Source of the DNA: Porticoccaceae bacterium
Lineage (GTDB): Bacteria > Pseudomonadota > Gammaproteobacteria > Pseudomonadales > Porticoccaceae
Length of the DNA: 64,000 nucleotides
Assembly (NCBI GenBank): GCA_021773435.1
Contig: JAJFKC010000036.1
Coordinates: 1 to 64,000 of the forward strand
Reading direction: 5' to 3'
Positions 30,461 through 43,841 of this stretch are shown in pieces. The position numbers were made by a program, and so were the translations under genes. Each line of letters starts with the position of its first letter. Within the stretch, counting starts at the first letter, position 1. The notes under the pieces are model-generated. The model was not told the DNA's origin and did not search any database. It was given only the letters and a program-made list of their open reading frames with translations.

Positions 30461-32362
30461 ATGCGCTATCCAGATTCTTATAACGTGATTGTTGTTGGCG
30501 GTGGCCACGCTGGTACTGAAGCCTGTATGGCGGCTGCGCGAATGGGCTGCAAAACTTTATTGCTTACTCACAATATCGAAACCCTGGGGCAGATGTCCTG
30601 TAATCCCGCGATTGGCGGCATCGGTAAGAGCCACTTGGTGAAGGAAATAGATGCTCTTGGCGGTGTCATGGCCAGGGCAAGCGATCAGGCGGGAATTCAG
30701 TTTCGGGTACTTAACGCGCGCAAAGGGCCGGCTGTTCGCGCCACCAGAGTTCAGGCAGATCGAGCGTTATACAAAAGTGCGATCCTTAGCTTCCTTGAGA
30801 ATCAACCAAACCTGACAATTTTCCAGCAAGCCGCTGCAGATCTGTTGATTGATCAGGGCAAGATCCAAGGTATAGTTACGGAAGCTGGCATAGAATTTAT
30901 GGCGCCTGCTGTAGTGCTAACAGCTGGAACCTTTTTAGCGGGTAAGATTCATATTGGCCTGGAAAACCATGCTGGTGGTCGAGCCGGAGACCCACCATCG
31001 ATAGTGTTGGCTGAAAAATTGCGAGAACAACCGTTTCGCGTTGATCGCCTCAAAACCGGGACACCACCGCGCATCGATGCGCGGTCGGTTAGTTTCGCGG
31101 GCCTTAACGAGCAGTGGGGCGATGAGCCTCGTCCGGTCATGTCCTACATGGGCAGCATCGAAGACCACCCTCGTCAAACTTGCTGCTGGATTACCCATAC
31201 CAACGAACAGACCCACGAAATCATTAGTCAGGGTATGGATCGATCACCCCTCTATACAGGCGTTATCGGCGGGGTTGGGCCTCGTTACTGTCCTTCGATA
31301 GAAGATAAAGTGGTGCGTTTTGCCGATAAATCCAGCCACCAAATATTTATCGAACCCGAAAGCCTGAACTCTCATGAGTTGTACCCCAACGGGATATCTA
31401 CGAGCTTGCCCTTTGATGTGCAAGTGGCGTTGGTTCGTTCCATTAAGGGCTTCGAAAAAGCGCATATTACTCGGCCGGGTTACGCCATTGAGTATGATTT
31501 CTTTAATCCGCAGGACCTAAGGTATTCCCTGGAGACGAAATTTATCTGTGGCTTGTATTTTGCTGGGCAAATTAATGGCACAACCGGTTATGAAGAAGCG
31601 GCCGCTCAGGGCCTGTTGGCAGGTATCAACGCAGCTTTACAGGTACAGGAACTAGAGCCATGGACACCGCGACGTGATGAGGCGTATTTAGGCGTACTAG
31701 TTGACGATTTGATTACTCAGGGTACCCGCGAACCTTATCGGATGTTTACCAGCCGGGCCGAATATCGATTATTGCTCAGAGAGGACAACGCGGATTTTCG
31801 ACTGACCCGAAAAGGCTATGAGCTGGGCATTGTCGATGACAGCAGATGGCGGCGCTTCAATGAAAAATATGATGCTATAAACCGCGAAAAACAGCGCTTA
31901 ACTTCGACCTGGGTGCAACCGGGGTCTTATGCTGCCGGCAAAATCGAAGAAATAACCGGTACAAAACTTTCGCGGGAATACACTCTGGCCGATTTGCTCA
32001 AACGCCCGGAAATCGATTATCAGATTATTTCTTTGTGCTGCGATGTTGCATGTACCGAAGAAGTAGCGGTGGCTGACGACGTGGCTTTCCAAATTGAAGT
32101 TGAGGCGCGCTATGCCGGATATATCGATCGTCAGCGTGAAGATATAGAGCGGCTGCACCGTCATGAAAATACCGCAATACCCGAAGATTTCGATTATGGG
32201 GAAGTCAACGGCCTGTCCAATGAAGTCCGCCAGAAACTCAGTGAAGCTATACCGACCACTTTGGCCAGGGCAGCCAGAATACCTGGCGTCACACCCGCCG
32301 CAATTTCGCTATTATTGATTTATCTCAAAAAAAGCTGCGGAGCAAAGCGACACATTGCCTGA
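30461..32362 (+). CDS. mnmG: tRNA uridine-5-carboxymethylaminomethyl(34) synthesis enzyme MnmG
   Basis: FAD-dependent partner of MnmE in wobble-uridine modification. NAD/FAD motif [19 protein letters not shown] is near residues 11-29; [25 protein letters not shown] and the CCWITHTN segment follow; [19 protein letters not shown] and [16 protein letters not shown] are further signatures. Length 633 residues matches the family (629). ATG start; the upstream 30.3-30.4 kb region is AT-rich and likely holds its promoter. It overlaps the longest reading of rsmG, with which it forms an operon. Confidence 0.98.
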   Translation: MRYPDSYNVIVVGGGHAGTEACMAAARMGCKTLLLTHNIETLGQMSCNPAIGGIGKSHLVKEIDALGGVMARASDQAGIQFRVLNARKGPAVRATRVQADRALYKSAILSFLENQPNLTIFQQAAADLLIDQGKIQGIVTEAGIEFMAPAVVLTAGTFLAGKIHIGLENHAGGRAGDPPSIVLAEKLREQPFRVDRLKTGTPPRIDARSVSFAGLNEQWGDEPRPVMSYMGSIEDHPRQTCCWITHTNEQTHEIISQGMDRSPLYTGVIGGVGPRYCPSIEDKVVRFADKSSHQIFIEPESLNSHELYPNGISTSLPFDVQVALVRSIKGFEKAHITRPGYAIEYDFFNPQDLRYSLETKFICGLYFAGQINGTTGYEEAAAQGLLAGINAALQVQELEPWTPRRDEAYLGVLVDDLITQGTREPYRMFTSRAEYRLLLREDNADFRLTRKGYELGIVDDSRWRRFNEKYDAINREKQRLTSTWVQPGSYAAGKIEEITGTKLSREYTLADLLKRPEIDYQIISLCCDVACTEEVAVADDVAFQIEVEARYAGYIDRQREDIERLHRHENTAIPEDFDYGEVNGLSNEVRQKLSEAIPTTLARAARIPGVTPAAISLLLIYLKKSCGAKRHIA

Positions 32363-32387
32363 CTTACAGCGGGCACAGGAACTAACA

Positions 32388-32999
32388 ATGCTGTTAAAAC
32401 TGGGCCTGACTGATCTAAACCAGGTATGTTCGGAACACCAAATAAAACAGCTGCTTCGTTACGTTACCTTGCTTGATCGTTGGAACAGTGCATTTAATCT
32501 CACGGCGATAACCGACCCGAAAGAGATGCTTGTTAAACACCTGTTTGACAGTCTGGCTGTCGGGCCGTACTTATCTGGGCAAAAATTTATCGATGTGGGT
32601 ACTGGTGCAGGCTTACCCGGCGTGCCTTTAGCAATCACTAACACACACCGAAATTTTGATTTATTAGATAGTAACGGCAAGAAAACACGGTTTTTGTTTC
32701 AGGTGCGCACCCGGCTGGGTTTAAATAATATCAGCGAGATTCAGCAGCGAGTTGCCGAGCACTGGACGGATATCGGGTATGATGGAATCATCAGTCGAGC
32801 ATTTGCATCACTGAGCGATATGGTAAAAAACACCTCACATTTACTCTCTCCAGGCGGCAAATACTACGCGATGAAAGGCAGGGTCATGGTAACAGAAATA
32901 CAGGCTTTACCAGTAGATGTTGAAGTCGAAAGTATTTTGAAACTCACGGTTCCTGGGCTTAACGAAGAACGGCACCTAATTGTGATCGGAAAAAAATAA
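32388..32999 (+). CDS. rsmG: 16S rRNA (guanine(527)-N7)-methyltransferase
   Basis: SAM-dependent methyltransferase (GidB) that modifies G527 of 16S rRNA; its loss gives low-level streptomycin resistance in other bacteria. SAM motif FIDVGTGAGLPGVPLAI is preceded by LLDRWNSAFNLTAITDPKEMLVKHLFDSL (pieces: RWNSAFNLTAI, KHLFDSLAV). I chose ATG at 32388 because AGGA lies seven bases upstream and alignment with E. coli begins here; a TTG at 32355 overlapping mnmG is the alternative. About 203 residues. Confidence 0.96.
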   Translation: MLLKLGLTDLNQVCSEHQIKQLLRYVTLLDRWNSAFNLTAITDPKEMLVKHLFDSLAVGPYLSGQKFIDVGTGAGLPGVPLAITNTHRNFDLLDSNGKKTRFLFQVRTRLGLNNISEIQQRVAEHWTDIGYDGIISRAFASLSDMVKNTSHLLSPGGKYYAMKGRVMVTEIQALPVDVEVESILKLTVPGLNEERHLIVIGKK

Positions 33000-33009
33000 A
33001 GGCCCTCAA

Positions 33010-33810
33010 TTGACCCCTGTTTATGCCATTGCAAACCAGAAAGGTGGTGTCGGTAAAACGACGACGAGCGTAAATTTGTCCGCGTCTCTAGGCCATCTGG
33101 GCAAGCGAGTGTTGTTGATCGATATGGATCCCCAGGGTAATGGGACAACGGGCAGCGGAGTCGATAAAAATGCCCTCGAAAATACCGTTTGTGAAGTACT
33201 ATCTCAACAAACAGCCATTAAAGATGCGATTATCAAGGAGCTACCCTGCGGATATGATCTATTGCCGGCTAACGGTGATTTAACGGCGGCGGACGTTTAT
33301 TTAATTAATCATCCAGGCAGCGAGAAGAATCTAAAAAACTCGCTTGAAAAGCTCGAAAACGTTTACGATGTGATTATTATCGACTGTCCGCCAGCCCTAA
33401 ATATGCTCACCGTCAATGCTCTGGCGGCGAGTGACAGCGTGATCATCCCCATGCAATGTGAATACTACGCCCTGGAAGGCCTGTCTGATTTGGTCGGCAC
33501 CATCGCTAAAATAAGCAAAACGGTTAATCCGCAGCTTCGGGTCGAGGGCATACTGCGGACAATGTATGATCCTCGCAACACGCTGACCAACGAGGTGTCA
33601 AACCAGCTACACGAATATTTTGGTGATCGCGTCTATCAGACATCCATCCCTCGAAATGTTCGCCTGGCTGAGGCTCCCAGCTACGGTCTGCCTGCGTTAA
33701 TGTTTGATCGACACTCAAAGGGAGCCATCGCTTATCTGGGTATGGCAGAAGAGTTACTTCGACGTACCCGTCGTCGCTCTGTCACCAGTAACCCGTATAA
33801 ACCCAATTAA
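33010..33810 (+). CDS. parA: Chromosome partitioning ATPase ParA (Soj)
   Basis: Deviant Walker-type ATPase of the ParABS system: YAIANQKGGVGKTTTSVNLSA (piece KGGVGKTTT, near residue 12), DMDPQGNGT and DCPPALNMLTVNAL. It forms ATP dimers on the nucleoid that pull ParB-parS complexes apart. Length 266 is typical of chromosomal ParA, and no N-terminal regulatory domain is present. The start is TTG, 10 bases after rsmG, with AAAGG upstream. parB follows after 35 bases. Confidence 0.97.
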   Translation: MTPVYAIANQKGGVGKTTTSVNLSASLGHLGKRVLLIDMDPQGNGTTGSGVDKNALENTVCEVLSQQTAIKDAIIKELPCGYDLLPANGDLTAADVYLINHPGSEKNLKNSLEKLENVYDVIIIDCPPALNMLTVNALAASDSVIIPMQCEYYALEGLSDLVGTIAKISKTVNPQLRVEGILRTMYDPRNTLTNEVSNQLHEYFGDRVYQTSIPRNVRLAEAPSYGLPALMFDRHSKGAIAYLGMAEELLRRTRRRSVTSNPYKPN

Positions 33811-33828
33811 AAACAGGACTACGGCCCA

Positions 33829-33862
33829 ATGAATGGAAAAACCCCATGAACGGAAAAAGAAA
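33829..33862. repeat. 17-bp duplication including the parB start
   Basis: ATGAATGGAAAAACCCC (33829-33845) is followed by ATGAACGGAAAAAGAAA (33846-33862). The first copy forms a six-codon reading frame (MNGKTP, then stop overlapping the parB ATG); the second is the true parB start MNGKRK. Confidence 0.8.
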
Positions 33863-34721
33863 GGGTCTCGGTAAAGGGCTGGATGCGTTGCTCGGTCTAG
33901 ATGAATCGAATTCGGATCACCTGGCAACTGTGGAGGCGGAATCTAGCAAAGGTTTACGGGAGCTCCCTATCGAATGGTTGGCCAGGGGTCGCTACCAGCC
34001 TCGTCAGGATATCAACAACGAAGCATTAGAAGAACTAGCAGATTCCATTCGAGAGCAGGGTATTATGCAGCCCATCCTGGTTAGAGAGCTGAGCCGGGAT
34101 AACTTCGAAATTGTCGCCGGCGAGCGTCGTTGGCGAGCGGCGCAAATAGTCGGTTTAAGCACAGTGCCGGCGATAGTAAAAACGCTGACAGACCAGGAAG
34201 CCCTGGCCATCGCTTTAATAGAAAATATTCAGCGTGAAAACCTCAACGCTATGGAAGAGGCCAAGGCGTTAACTCGCTTGCAGGAGGAATTTGCCTATAC
34301 CCAGGAACAAGTTGCCAAAGCGGTTGGTAAGTCGCGTTCTGCCGTCGCAAATCTGATGCGCTTGACTGCACTACAGGCAGATGTTGGCATCATGCTAGAG
34401 CGAGGCGACATAGAAATGGGCCACGGCCGCGCCCTGTTAGCCCTAGCTGGTCAGCAACAGGTGGAAACTGCACGCATGGTCGCTGGCAAAGGTCTGTCGG
34501 TAAGAGACACTGAAGCTCTGGTACGCCGTACTTTAAAGCATAAGGAATCACCGGGCAGTACCGTTGCTAACGACCCGGATATCACCAGATTGGAGCAACG
34601 CGTATCGGTGCTCCTGGGTGCCAGCGTCAAAATAGCGCACCGAAGCGGTGGTAAAGGCAAATTGACGATAAATTACAATAGCATTGATGAGCTTGATGGT
34701 ATTTTAGAACACATCAAGTAA
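33846..34721 (+). CDS. parB: Chromosome partitioning protein ParB (Spo0J)
   Basis: parS-binding CTPase clamp. KGLGKGLDALLG at the start interacts with ParA; the N-terminal domain has YQPRQDINNEALEELADSI and the CTP-binding GERRWRAAQ box; the helix-turn-helix is KAVGKSRSAVANLMRL; the C-terminal dimerisation region ends YNSIDELDGILEHIK. At 291 residues it is normal. ATG is the second copy of a 17-bp duplication. Its targets are probably the two parS palindromes in recF. The stop codon lies in an inverted repeat (AAGTAAGG 34716-34723, CCTTACTT 34743-34750). Confidence 0.97.
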   Translation: MNGKRKGLGKGLDALLGLDESNSDHLATVEAESSKGLRELPIEWLARGRYQPRQDINNEALEELADSIREQGIMQPILVRELSRDNFEIVAGERRWRAAQIVGLSTVPAIVKTLTDQEALAIALIENIQRENLNAMEEAKALTRLQEEFAYTQEQVAKAVGKSRSAVANLMRLTALQADVGIMLERGDIEMGHGRALLALAGQQQVETARMVAGKGLSVRDTEALVRRTLKHKESPGSTVANDPDITRLEQRVSVLLGASVKIAHRSGGKGKLTINYNSIDELDGILEHIK

Positions 34722-34750
34722 GGCGACTTAGTCTGTAAAGCACCTTACTT
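34716..34750 (+). terminator. Possible stem-loop after parB
   Basis: AAGTAAGG (34716-34723) pairs with CCTTACTT (34743-34750) across a 19-base loop; the parB stop is in the left arm. What follows is A-rich instead of T-rich, so it may be an mRNA 3'-end structure rather than an intrinsic terminator. Confidence 0.35.
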
Positions 34751-34785
34751 AAAGAATAAAAACCGGTCTATGGGTCGTATTTGTT

Positions 34786-34801
34786 GATTCAAAGATTCAA
34801 C
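34786..34801. repeat. 8-bp tandem duplication
   Basis: GATTCAAA (34786-34793) followed by GATTCAAC (34794-34801). A second 8-bp pair, GTTTGAGA/GTTTGAGG, lies at 34909-34924 in the same parB-atpI gap. Confidence 0.55.
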
Positions 34802-34945
34802 CTGACTATAATCCGCCGCGCTGATTATTGCCCAAATATTGTGGTTTTGAGGAGGTGTTAACTGCCTGTGGCGAACACAGATATCTGGCAGCTTAAGTAA
34901 TCCGCCGGGTTTGAGAGTTTGAGGCGGCTACCAGACGGATATTGA

Positions 34946-35392
34946 ATGACAGGCGCTCTTCGGGAAGACCGGAAACTGGCTCGGTATATTGTCGTCGCAC
35001 AGCTCATGCTGACTTTGTCGCTGGCCATGGTTTCGCTACTGATGGGTGTCGTTACCGCAAGTGCAGCATTTGCAGGTGGCATAATTGGTGCGGCTGCCAG
35101 CGGCTGTTTTGCTCTAGTTTCGCTCCGTTCAGGTGAATCTATATTTGAGCATAATGCTGGATTAGAGCGTAGCTCGGGGCAGGAAAAATCGGCCGGTAAA
35201 ATATTATTAGATTTTTATCTGGGTCAGGCGACCAAGTGGTTGGTAATTGTTATTAGTATGGCACTGGCGTTTAACTACTTGCCGGGCATCGATCAAAACT
35301 TGAATATTTTAGTATTACTAGGTGTTTTTTTGTTAACGCAAAGCGCGTATGTGGCGGTACCGGTTTATCTCAAAAAAACCGCGATGCCATAA
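34946..35392 (+). CDS. atpI: ATP synthase subunit I
   Basis: Small membrane protein (148 residues) with four hydrophobic helices (about residues 13-34, 37-57, 85-107 and 117-136), the position and pattern of AtpI, which assists c-ring assembly and Mg2+ handling. Primary sequence conservation is low in this family; the place directly before atpB and the helix pattern are the main evidence. It begins the atp operon; the upstream 224-bp gap holds a candidate promoter and two 8-bp tandem pairs. 132 bases separate it from atpB. Confidence 0.88.
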   Translation: MTGALREDRKLARYIVVAQLMLTLSLAMVSLLMGVVTASAAFAGGIIGAAASGCFALVSLRSGESIFEHNAGLERSSGQEKSAGKILLDFYLGQATKWLVIVISMALAFNYLPGIDQNLNILVLLGVFLLTQSAYVAVPVYLKKTAMP

Positions 35393-35421
35393 TTTCGGTA
35401 AAGCAAACCCGGCATAATAAG

Positions 35422-36346
<925 letters not shown>

Positions 36347-36351
36347 GGTAA

Positions 36352-36669
<318 letters not shown>

Positions 36670-36747
36670 ACCGCACACGGTCGTATAGATTCAAGCCGTT
36701 ATAACTCTAAGTTTTAAGAACTTTAAGTTACCAAAAGGGGTGCTGGT

Positions 36748-37218
36748 GTGAACATCAACGCAACAATGCTGGGTCAAATCATATCGTTTGCCATCTTCGT
36801 GTGGTTTTGCCTTAAGTTTGTCTGGCCGCCATTAATCGCAGCCATGGAAGAGCGTAAAACCAAGATCGCCGATGGCCTTGACGCCGCAGATCGTGCCATG
36901 CGCGACCTGGAGTTGGCTCAAAACAAAGCGACTGACCAGCTTAAAGAAGCCAAACAGGAAGCCGCAGTTATCATTGACGAGGCGAAAAAGCGAGCGAGTC
37001 AAATTGTCGATGAATCCAAAGACAAGGCAAGGGAAGAAGGCGAGCGTTTGATTACCGCTGCTCAGGCAGAAATTGAGCAGGAAGCGAATCGGGCTCGTGA
37101 GGAGTTACGTGGCAAGGTAGCAACACTGGCTATCGCCGGGGCTGAGAAAATCCTTGAGCGTTCGGTTGATGATGCCGCTAATCGCGATCTGGTCGATCAG
37201 CTCGCGGCTCAGCTCTAG
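36748..37218 (+). CDS. atpF: F0F1 ATP synthase subunit b
   Basis: Peripheral-stalk protein of 156 residues with one N-terminal membrane helix ([20 protein letters not shown]) and a long Ala/Glu/Lys-rich coiled coil that reaches the F1 head; the C-terminus binds delta. Start GTG behind AAAAGGGG. It precedes atpH by 14 bases. Confidence 0.97.
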   Translation: MNINATMLGQIISFAIFVWFCLKFVWPPLIAAMEERKTKIADGLDAADRAMRDLELAQNKATDQLKEAKQEAAVIIDEAKKRASQIVDESKDKAREEGERLITAAQAEIEQEANRAREELRGKVATLAIAGAEKILERSVDDAANRDLVDQLAAQL

Positions 37219-37232
37219 GCCTGAGAACGACT

Positions 37233-37769
37233 ATGGCAGAATTAAGAACCCTGGCAAGACCTTATGCCAAAGCCGCATTCGAGTTTGCTGATCAAAGCAG
37301 TAGCCTCGAGCAATGGGCGGATGTGTTGGCGCTGCTATCCAGGCTAGCGCAGCAGGATAAGTTGGTTGAATTGTTTAATTCACCCGGTGAAACACCAGCG
37401 GGCAAGGCGCAAAAACTGATTGATATCTGTGCCGATGACCTGTCTCCTCAGGCTAAAAATTATATTCATGTGATGGCGGATAATCGCAGGCTTACTTTGC
37501 TTCCGGAAATCGCCGCTCAGTTCCAGGCTTTAAAGGCCGAGCGGGAAAAAACCATGACGGTAGAAGTGGTATCAGCCAAAGAGATGAGTGCCGAACAGCA
37601 AGCTAGCCTGGCCAGCGCATTGAATGAACGCCTGCAAAGAAATATTAATATTAACGTGTCCATAGATTCAGCATTGCTGGGTGGCGCGACAATCCGAGCC
37701 GGTGACACTATCATCGACGGATCTGTTCGCGGACGTCTAGCCAAGCTTGCCGAAGCTATAAATTCGTAG
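37233..37769 (+). CDS. atpH: F0F1 ATP synthase subunit delta
   Basis: F1 stalk protein of 178 residues. [14 protein letters not shown] opens the N-terminal helical bundle that binds the alpha N-termini, and the C-terminal part, [27 protein letters not shown], contacts subunit b. Length agrees with E. coli (177). It is followed by atpA after 16 bases. Confidence 0.97.
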   Translation: MAELRTLARPYAKAAFEFADQSSSLEQWADVLALLSRLAQQDKLVELFNSPGETPAGKAQKLIDICADDLSPQAKNYIHVMADNRRLTLLPEIAAQFQALKAEREKTMTVEVVSAKEMSAEQQASLASALNERLQRNININVSIDSALLGGATIRAGDTIIDGSVRGRLAKLAEAINS

Positions 37770-37785
37770 GATCGAGGAATCGAGA

Positions 37786-39330
37786 ATGCAGCAACTGAAC
37801 CCATCTGAAATCAGTGAAATTATCAAGCAACGCATTGATAATTTAGAGATTTCAACTGAAGCACAAAATGAAGGCACCATCGTATCGGTGTCCGATGGCA
37901 TTGTGCGTATCCACGGTCTTGCCGATGTTATGTTTGGTGAGATGATTGAATTTGACGGTGGTCTGTACGGTATGGCCCTCAACCTTGAGCGTGATTCAGT
38001 CGGAGCGGTTGTGCTGGGCGACTACCAATCCCTGGCAGAGGGGCAGAAAGCCCGATGTACCGGCCGTATTCTGGAAGTGCCGATTGGCCCCGAACTCGAA
38101 GGTCGAGTCGTTGATGCGCTGGGCAACCCCATCGATGGTAAGGGTCCGGTCGAAGCGAAGCTGACCGATGCTCTCGAAAAAGTGGCGCCAGGTGTTATTG
38201 AACGGCAGTCTGTAGACCAGCCTGTGCAAACCGGGCTAAAAGCCATTGATGCCATGGTTCCCGTCGGTCGGGGTCAGCGAGAGTTGATCATTGGCGATCG
38301 CCAGATTGGTAAAACCGCGATCGCGATTGATGCCATCATCAACCAGAAAGGCACCGGCATTAAATGTATCTATGTGGCCATTGGCCAAAAATCTTCGACC
38401 GTTGCCAATATCGTCCGCAAGCTCGAAGAGCACGGCGCCATGGAGCACACCACAGTAGTTGCTGCCACGGCAGCCGACCCCGCATCCATGCAATATCTCG
38501 CACCTTATGCAGGCTGTACCATGGGTGAGTATTATCGTGATCGCGGTCAGGATGCCTTAATTATTTATGATGATCTGACCAAGCAAGCCTGGGCTTATCG
38601 TCAAATATCGCTGTTGTTGAGACGTCCGCCGGGTCGAGAAGCCTACCCCGGTGATGTATTTTATCTCCATTCACGCTTGCTCGAGCGTTCGGCACGGGTC
38701 AATGTTGATTATGTTGAAGCCTTTACCAAGGGTGAAGTGAAAGGTAAAACCGGCTCATTGACAGCCTTGCCCATTATCGAAACCCAGGCCGGTGATGTTT
38801 CGGCATTTGTCCCGACCAATGTTATCTCCATCACCGACGGACAAATATTCGTCGAGACGGATCTGTTTAACTCGGGAATTCGCCCGGCCATGAATGCTGG
38901 CCTGTCGGTTTCACGGGTGGGTGGCGCAGCTCAGACCAAAATCATCAAAAAACTTGGTGGCGGTATTCGTCTTGCGCTGGCTCAATATCGTGAACTTGCA
39001 GCATTTTCTCAGTTTGCGTCGGATCTTGATGATGCGACCCGTGAACAGTTGGAGCATGGTCAACGCGTTACCGAGCTGATGAAACAAGCCCAGTACTCTC
39101 CTTTGAGCGTTGCCGAAATGGGCGTATCGCTTTTTGCGGCCAACGAAGGTTATTTGAAAGAGGTACCGGTTGCCAAAATTAGCGATTATGAATCTGCTTT
39201 ATTATCGTATATGAATACTGAACACAGTGACTTAATGACTAAAGTCAATGAGAGCGGTGACTGGAATGATGATATCGAAGCCGACTATAAAGCCGCCCTG
39301 GATAAATTTGCATCCACACAAACCTGGTAG
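37786..39330 (+). CDS. atpA: F0F1 ATP synthase subunit alpha
   Basis: Non-catalytic nucleotide-binding subunit of F1 (514 residues, E. coli 513). P-loop [13 protein letters not shown] lies near residue 170; the preceding [13 protein letters not shown] and [27 protein letters not shown] (part: [16 protein letters not shown]) are canonical, as are [26 protein letters not shown] and SISDGQIF-type segments. It follows atpH closely in the operon. Confidence 0.99.
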   Translation: MQQLNPSEISEIIKQRIDNLEISTEAQNEGTIVSVSDGIVRIHGLADVMFGEMIEFDGGLYGMALNLERDSVGAVVLGDYQSLAEGQKARCTGRILEVPIGPELEGRVVDALGNPIDGKGPVEAKLTDALEKVAPGVIERQSVDQPVQTGLKAIDAMVPVGRGQRELIIGDRQIGKTAIAIDAIINQKGTGIKCIYVAIGQKSSTVANIVRKLEEHGAMEHTTVVAATAADPASMQYLAPYAGCTMGEYYRDRGQDALIIYDDLTKQAWAYRQISLLLRRPPGREAYPGDVFYLHSRLLERSARVNVDYVEAFTKGEVKGKTGSLTALPIIETQAGDVSAFVPTNVISITDGQIFVETDLFNSGIRPAMNAGLSVSRVGGAAQTKIIKKLGGGIRLALAQYRELAAFSQFASDLDDATREQLEHGQRVTELMKQAQYSPLSVAEMGVSLFAANEGYLKEVPVAKISDYESALLSYMNTEHSDLMTKVNESGDWNDDIEADYKAALDKFASTQTW

Positions 39331-39429
39331 GGTTGGGCTTTATTTTGAAGGCTTATTTTCACAGTCTTTCTAAAGACGAATATGCACGGCTTTCCGAATG
39401 GTAAAGGGCACAGTAAAAGGTAATTAGCG

Positions 39430-40290
39430 ATGGCTGTCGGTAAAGAAGTTAAAACCAAGATCAACAGTGTCAAAAGTACACAGAAGATCACCAGCGCCAT
39501 GGAAATGGTTGCGGCGAGCAAGATGCGCCGCGCTCAGGATCGCATGACTCTGGGCAAGCCCTATGCACAGCGTATTAGAAGCGTTATCGGCCATATCGCC
39601 AACGCCTCGCCGGAATACAAGCACAAATATCTGGAAGATCGGGAAGTAAAACGCGTCGGCTATATTCTCGTCTCCACCGATCGCGGTTTATGCGGAGGCC
39701 TGAATATAAACTTGTTCAAGGCAGCGCTAAAAGCCATGAAGACCTGGGACGACCAGAATGCTGAAGTGGACATTTGTACCATCGGCGGTAAGGCTTCGGC
39801 GTTTTTTGGCAGTGTCGGTGGCAATATTGTCGCCACGGTACGTGATATGGGTGATCAACCAGTCGCCAGCGAATTGATCGGCAGCGTCAAAGTCATGCTG
39901 GATGCTTTCGATGAAGGCCGCATCGATAAATTGTTCCTGGTGTCCAACGAATTCGTCAACACCATGACTCAGGCTGCCAAGGTTGAACAGATATTGCCTT
40001 TGCAACCAGAAGAAAATGAAAACTTAAAACACTACTGGGACTATATCTACGAGCCCGACGCCAAAGATCTCCTCGATGGCTTAATGACACGTTATATCGA
40101 ATCCCAGGTCTATCAGGGCGTGGTTGAAAACAAAGCCTGCGAGCAGGCAGCGAGAATGATCGCAATGAAAAATGCCACGGATAACGCTGGCGAGCTGATT
40201 GACGAGCTGGAATTGCTTTATAACAAGGCTCGGCAGGCAGCCATTACCCAGGAATTATCAGAGATTGTTAGCGGGGCCGCAGCGGTTTAA
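39430..40290 (+). CDS. atpG: F0F1 ATP synthase subunit gamma
   Basis: Central rotor shaft of F1 (286 residues). N-terminal helix [31 protein letters not shown] is the classic opening (piece: [18 protein letters not shown]), [19 protein letters not shown] lies near residue 75, and the C-terminal helix is [19 protein letters not shown] 99-bp spacer separates it from atpA. Confidence 0.98.
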   Translation: MAVGKEVKTKINSVKSTQKITSAMEMVAASKMRRAQDRMTLGKPYAQRIRSVIGHIANASPEYKHKYLEDREVKRVGYILVSTDRGLCGGLNINLFKAALKAMKTWDDQNAEVDICTIGGKASAFFGSVGGNIVATVRDMGDQPVASELIGSVKVMLDAFDEGRIDKLFLVSNEFVNTMTQAAKVEQILPLQPEENENLKHYWDYIYEPDAKDLLDGLMTRYIESQVYQGVVENKACEQAARMIAMKNATDNAGELIDELELLYNKARQAAITQELSEIVSGAAAV

Positions 40291-40362
40291 GACAGCAGGC
40301 TCCAGAATACAAGTTTCAGAAGACTAGCTCTAAGGTCATAGAATTCACGATTATAGATTTAA

Positions 40363-41769
<1,407 letters not shown>

Positions 41770-41838
41770 AGTAATAGCTTCACAAAGCAACAGACCGACA
41801 AAACTGCAGATTCATAAAACAGGGCTGAGTAAATAATT

Positions 41839-42270
41839 ATGGCGATGACGATACATTGCGATATTGTAAGTGCTGAACAAGCCCTGTTTTCCGGCCTGGT
41901 AGAGATGGTTATTGCGACAGGGATTATGGGTGAGCTCGGGATTAACTACGGTCACGCTCCGCTGCTAACCGGCCTCAAGCCAGGTGCATTACGCCTGCTA
42001 AAAGAAGGCGGTGAAGAAGAGATCTTTTATTTATCCGGTGGTTTTCTCGAAGTTCAGCCCGGAGTCATTTCTGTATTGGCAGACACCGCTCTACGCGCCG
42101 ATACGATTGATGAAGCGGCCGCCCTTGAGGCTCAAAAACAAGCCGAGCTGGATATGAAAAATCAAACCGGGGAAATAGATTACTCCCTGGCTGCCGCTCG
42201 TCTGGCTGAAGCAACAGCACAACTGCGCACCGCAGAGGAGTTGCGCAAACGGGCTCGTTCACTTGGCTAG
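41839..42270 (+). CDS. atpC: F0F1 ATP synthase subunit epsilon
   Basis: Regulatory stalk subunit (143 residues). The N-terminal beta-sandwich includes [19 protein letters not shown] and [19 protein letters not shown]; the C-terminal two-helix domain ([28 protein letters not shown]) can inhibit rotation. Last gene of the atp operon; a strong intrinsic terminator begins 41 bases after its stop. Confidence 0.97.
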   Translation: MAMTIHCDIVSAEQALFSGLVEMVIATGIMGELGINYGHAPLLTGLKPGALRLLKEGGEEEIFYLSGGFLEVQPGVISVLADTALRADTIDEAAALEAQKQAELDMKNQTGEIDYSLAAARLAEATAQLRTAEELRKRARSLG

Positions 42271-42310
42271 AGCATCGAGGCAGATTTGAGATAGAGCTGG
42301 AATAGACAAG

Positions 42311-42332
42311 GGCAGCAATCGCTGCCTTTTTT
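42311..42332 (+). terminator. Intrinsic terminator of the atp operon
   Basis: GGCAGC (42311-42316), loop AATC, GCTGCC (42321-42326), then six T (42327-42332). A textbook Rho-independent terminator after atpC. Confidence 0.92.
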
Positions 42333-42443
42333 GTGCGTGGTAAGATTGGGACAGAAACAAACACAAGCCTTCAAGACCAGCGTTTAATTTAAGCGTCACA
42401 AGGGATTAGGTAAGACGAATGTGTAAACAGGGAGAAAGCCTGA

Positions 42444-43829
42444 ATGGCCACTGATGTGATTATACTTGCTGCTGGGCAGGGTACGCGCATGCAGTCAGCG
42501 TTGCCCAAAGTATTGCATCCTCTTGGCGGTAGGCCACTGCTAGCTCATGTTATTGACACGGCGTCCAGGCTTGATGATGCACAAGTTAGTATCGTTATTG
42601 GCCATCAGGCCGAGGCAATCAAGTCTCACTTTACCGACCCAGCACTTAACTGGGTAGAACAGCGGGAGCAATTGGGTACCGGACACGCTGTCAAGCAGGT
42701 GCTGCCGCATTTAAGGCAAGGCAGCTCAGCCTTGATTCTGTACGGTGATGTGCCCTTGATCGAGTTAGACACCCTGGCGGCGTTGCTAAATCAAAGCACC
42801 GGTAAGACCCTGGCACTACTGAGCGCCGAGCTTGCTGACCCGACCGGTTATGGGCGCATTATTCGAGATGCTAACGACGACGTGACAGCTATAGTCGAGC
42901 AAAAAGATGCCAATGCCGAGCAGCTCGAAATCAGCGAGATCAATACTGGTGTGATGTGTCTAGAGAGCGATAAGCTGAAAAGCTGGATTTCCGAAATTAA
43001 AGCTAATAACGCCCAAGAGGAATTTTACTTAACTGATATTATTGCGATTGCAAAAAGTCACGATTGTCAGATACAAACCTGCCGACCCGCATCACTCAAC
43101 GAAATAGAAGGCGTTAATACTCGGGCTCAACTGGCCAAGCTGGAGAGGGCGTACCAGGGGCAGGTTGCCAATCGTTTAATGGCAGCCGGGGTCAGTTTTG
43201 CTGACCCTGAGCGCTTTGATTGCCGTGGAGAGCTAGTTACGGGCACAGATGTATTTATCGATGTGAATTGTGTTTTTGAAGGTCAAGTTCAACTCGGTGA
43301 TGGTGTTCATATTGGGCCTAATTGCGTTATCGCTCACGCCAATATCGGTGCGGAAGCAGTCATCAAGGCTAATACAGTAATCGACGGTTCCGCCAGCAAA
43401 GGAGCGGTTGCGATTGGCGCGGGTGTGCAGGTAGGCCCCTTTGCCAGGCTTCGCGAAGGAACTGTTCTGGCAGACGATGTGCGTATCGGTAACTTCGTTG
43501 AAACCAAAAAATCCCATCTGGGACGCGGTAGCAAAGCCAATCATCTGACGTATCTGGGTGACGCAGAAATTGGCGCGGGGGTGAATATTGGCGCAGGCAC
43601 CATCACCTGCAATTACGATGGCGTTAACAAGCATCAGACCACAATCGATGATGGCGCGTTTATCGGTTCGAATTCGTCTCTGGTGGCGCCGGTCTCAATC
43701 GGCAAGGACGCGACCATCGGTGCAGGATCGACCATTAGCAAAACAGTGCCTGACGATAGTCTGTCGGTGGGGCGCTGCAATCAACGAAATATCGCTGGCT
43801 GGAAACGACCAGAGAAAAAACCAGATTAA
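42444..43829 (+). CDS. glmU: Bifunctional UDP-GlcNAc pyrophosphorylase / GlcN-1-P acetyltransferase
   Basis: Makes UDP-GlcNAc for peptidoglycan and LPS. The N-terminal pyrophosphorylase starts VIILAAGQGTRMQSALPKVL and has ILYGDVPLI; the C-terminal left-handed beta-helix contains hexapeptide repeats and FVETKKSHLGRGSKANHLTYLGDAEIG (part: KKSHLGRGSKANHLTYLGD) and ITCNYDGVNKHQT. Length 461 (E. coli 456). It lies 12 bases before glmS and after the atp terminator, so it needs its own promoter in the 42333-42443 gap. Confidence 0.98.
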   Translation: MATDVIILAAGQGTRMQSALPKVLHPLGGRPLLAHVIDTASRLDDAQVSIVIGHQAEAIKSHFTDPALNWVEQREQLGTGHAVKQVLPHLRQGSSALILYGDVPLIELDTLAALLNQSTGKTLALLSAELADPTGYGRIIRDANDDVTAIVEQKDANAEQLEISEINTGVMCLESDKLKSWISEIKANNAQEEFYLTDIIAIAKSHDCQIQTCRPASLNEIEGVNTRAQLAKLERAYQGQVANRLMAAGVSFADPERFDCRGELVTGTDVFIDVNCVFEGQVQLGDGVHIGPNCVIAHANIGAEAVIKANTVIDGSASKGAVAIGAGVQVGPFARLREGTVLADDVRIGNFVETKKSHLGRGSKANHLTYLGDAEIGAGVNIGAGTITCNYDGVNKHQTTIDDGAFIGSNSSLVAPVSIGKDATIGAGSTISKTVPDDSLSVGRCNQRNIAGWKRPEKKPD

Positions 43830-43841
43830 GGGAGCGAGACA

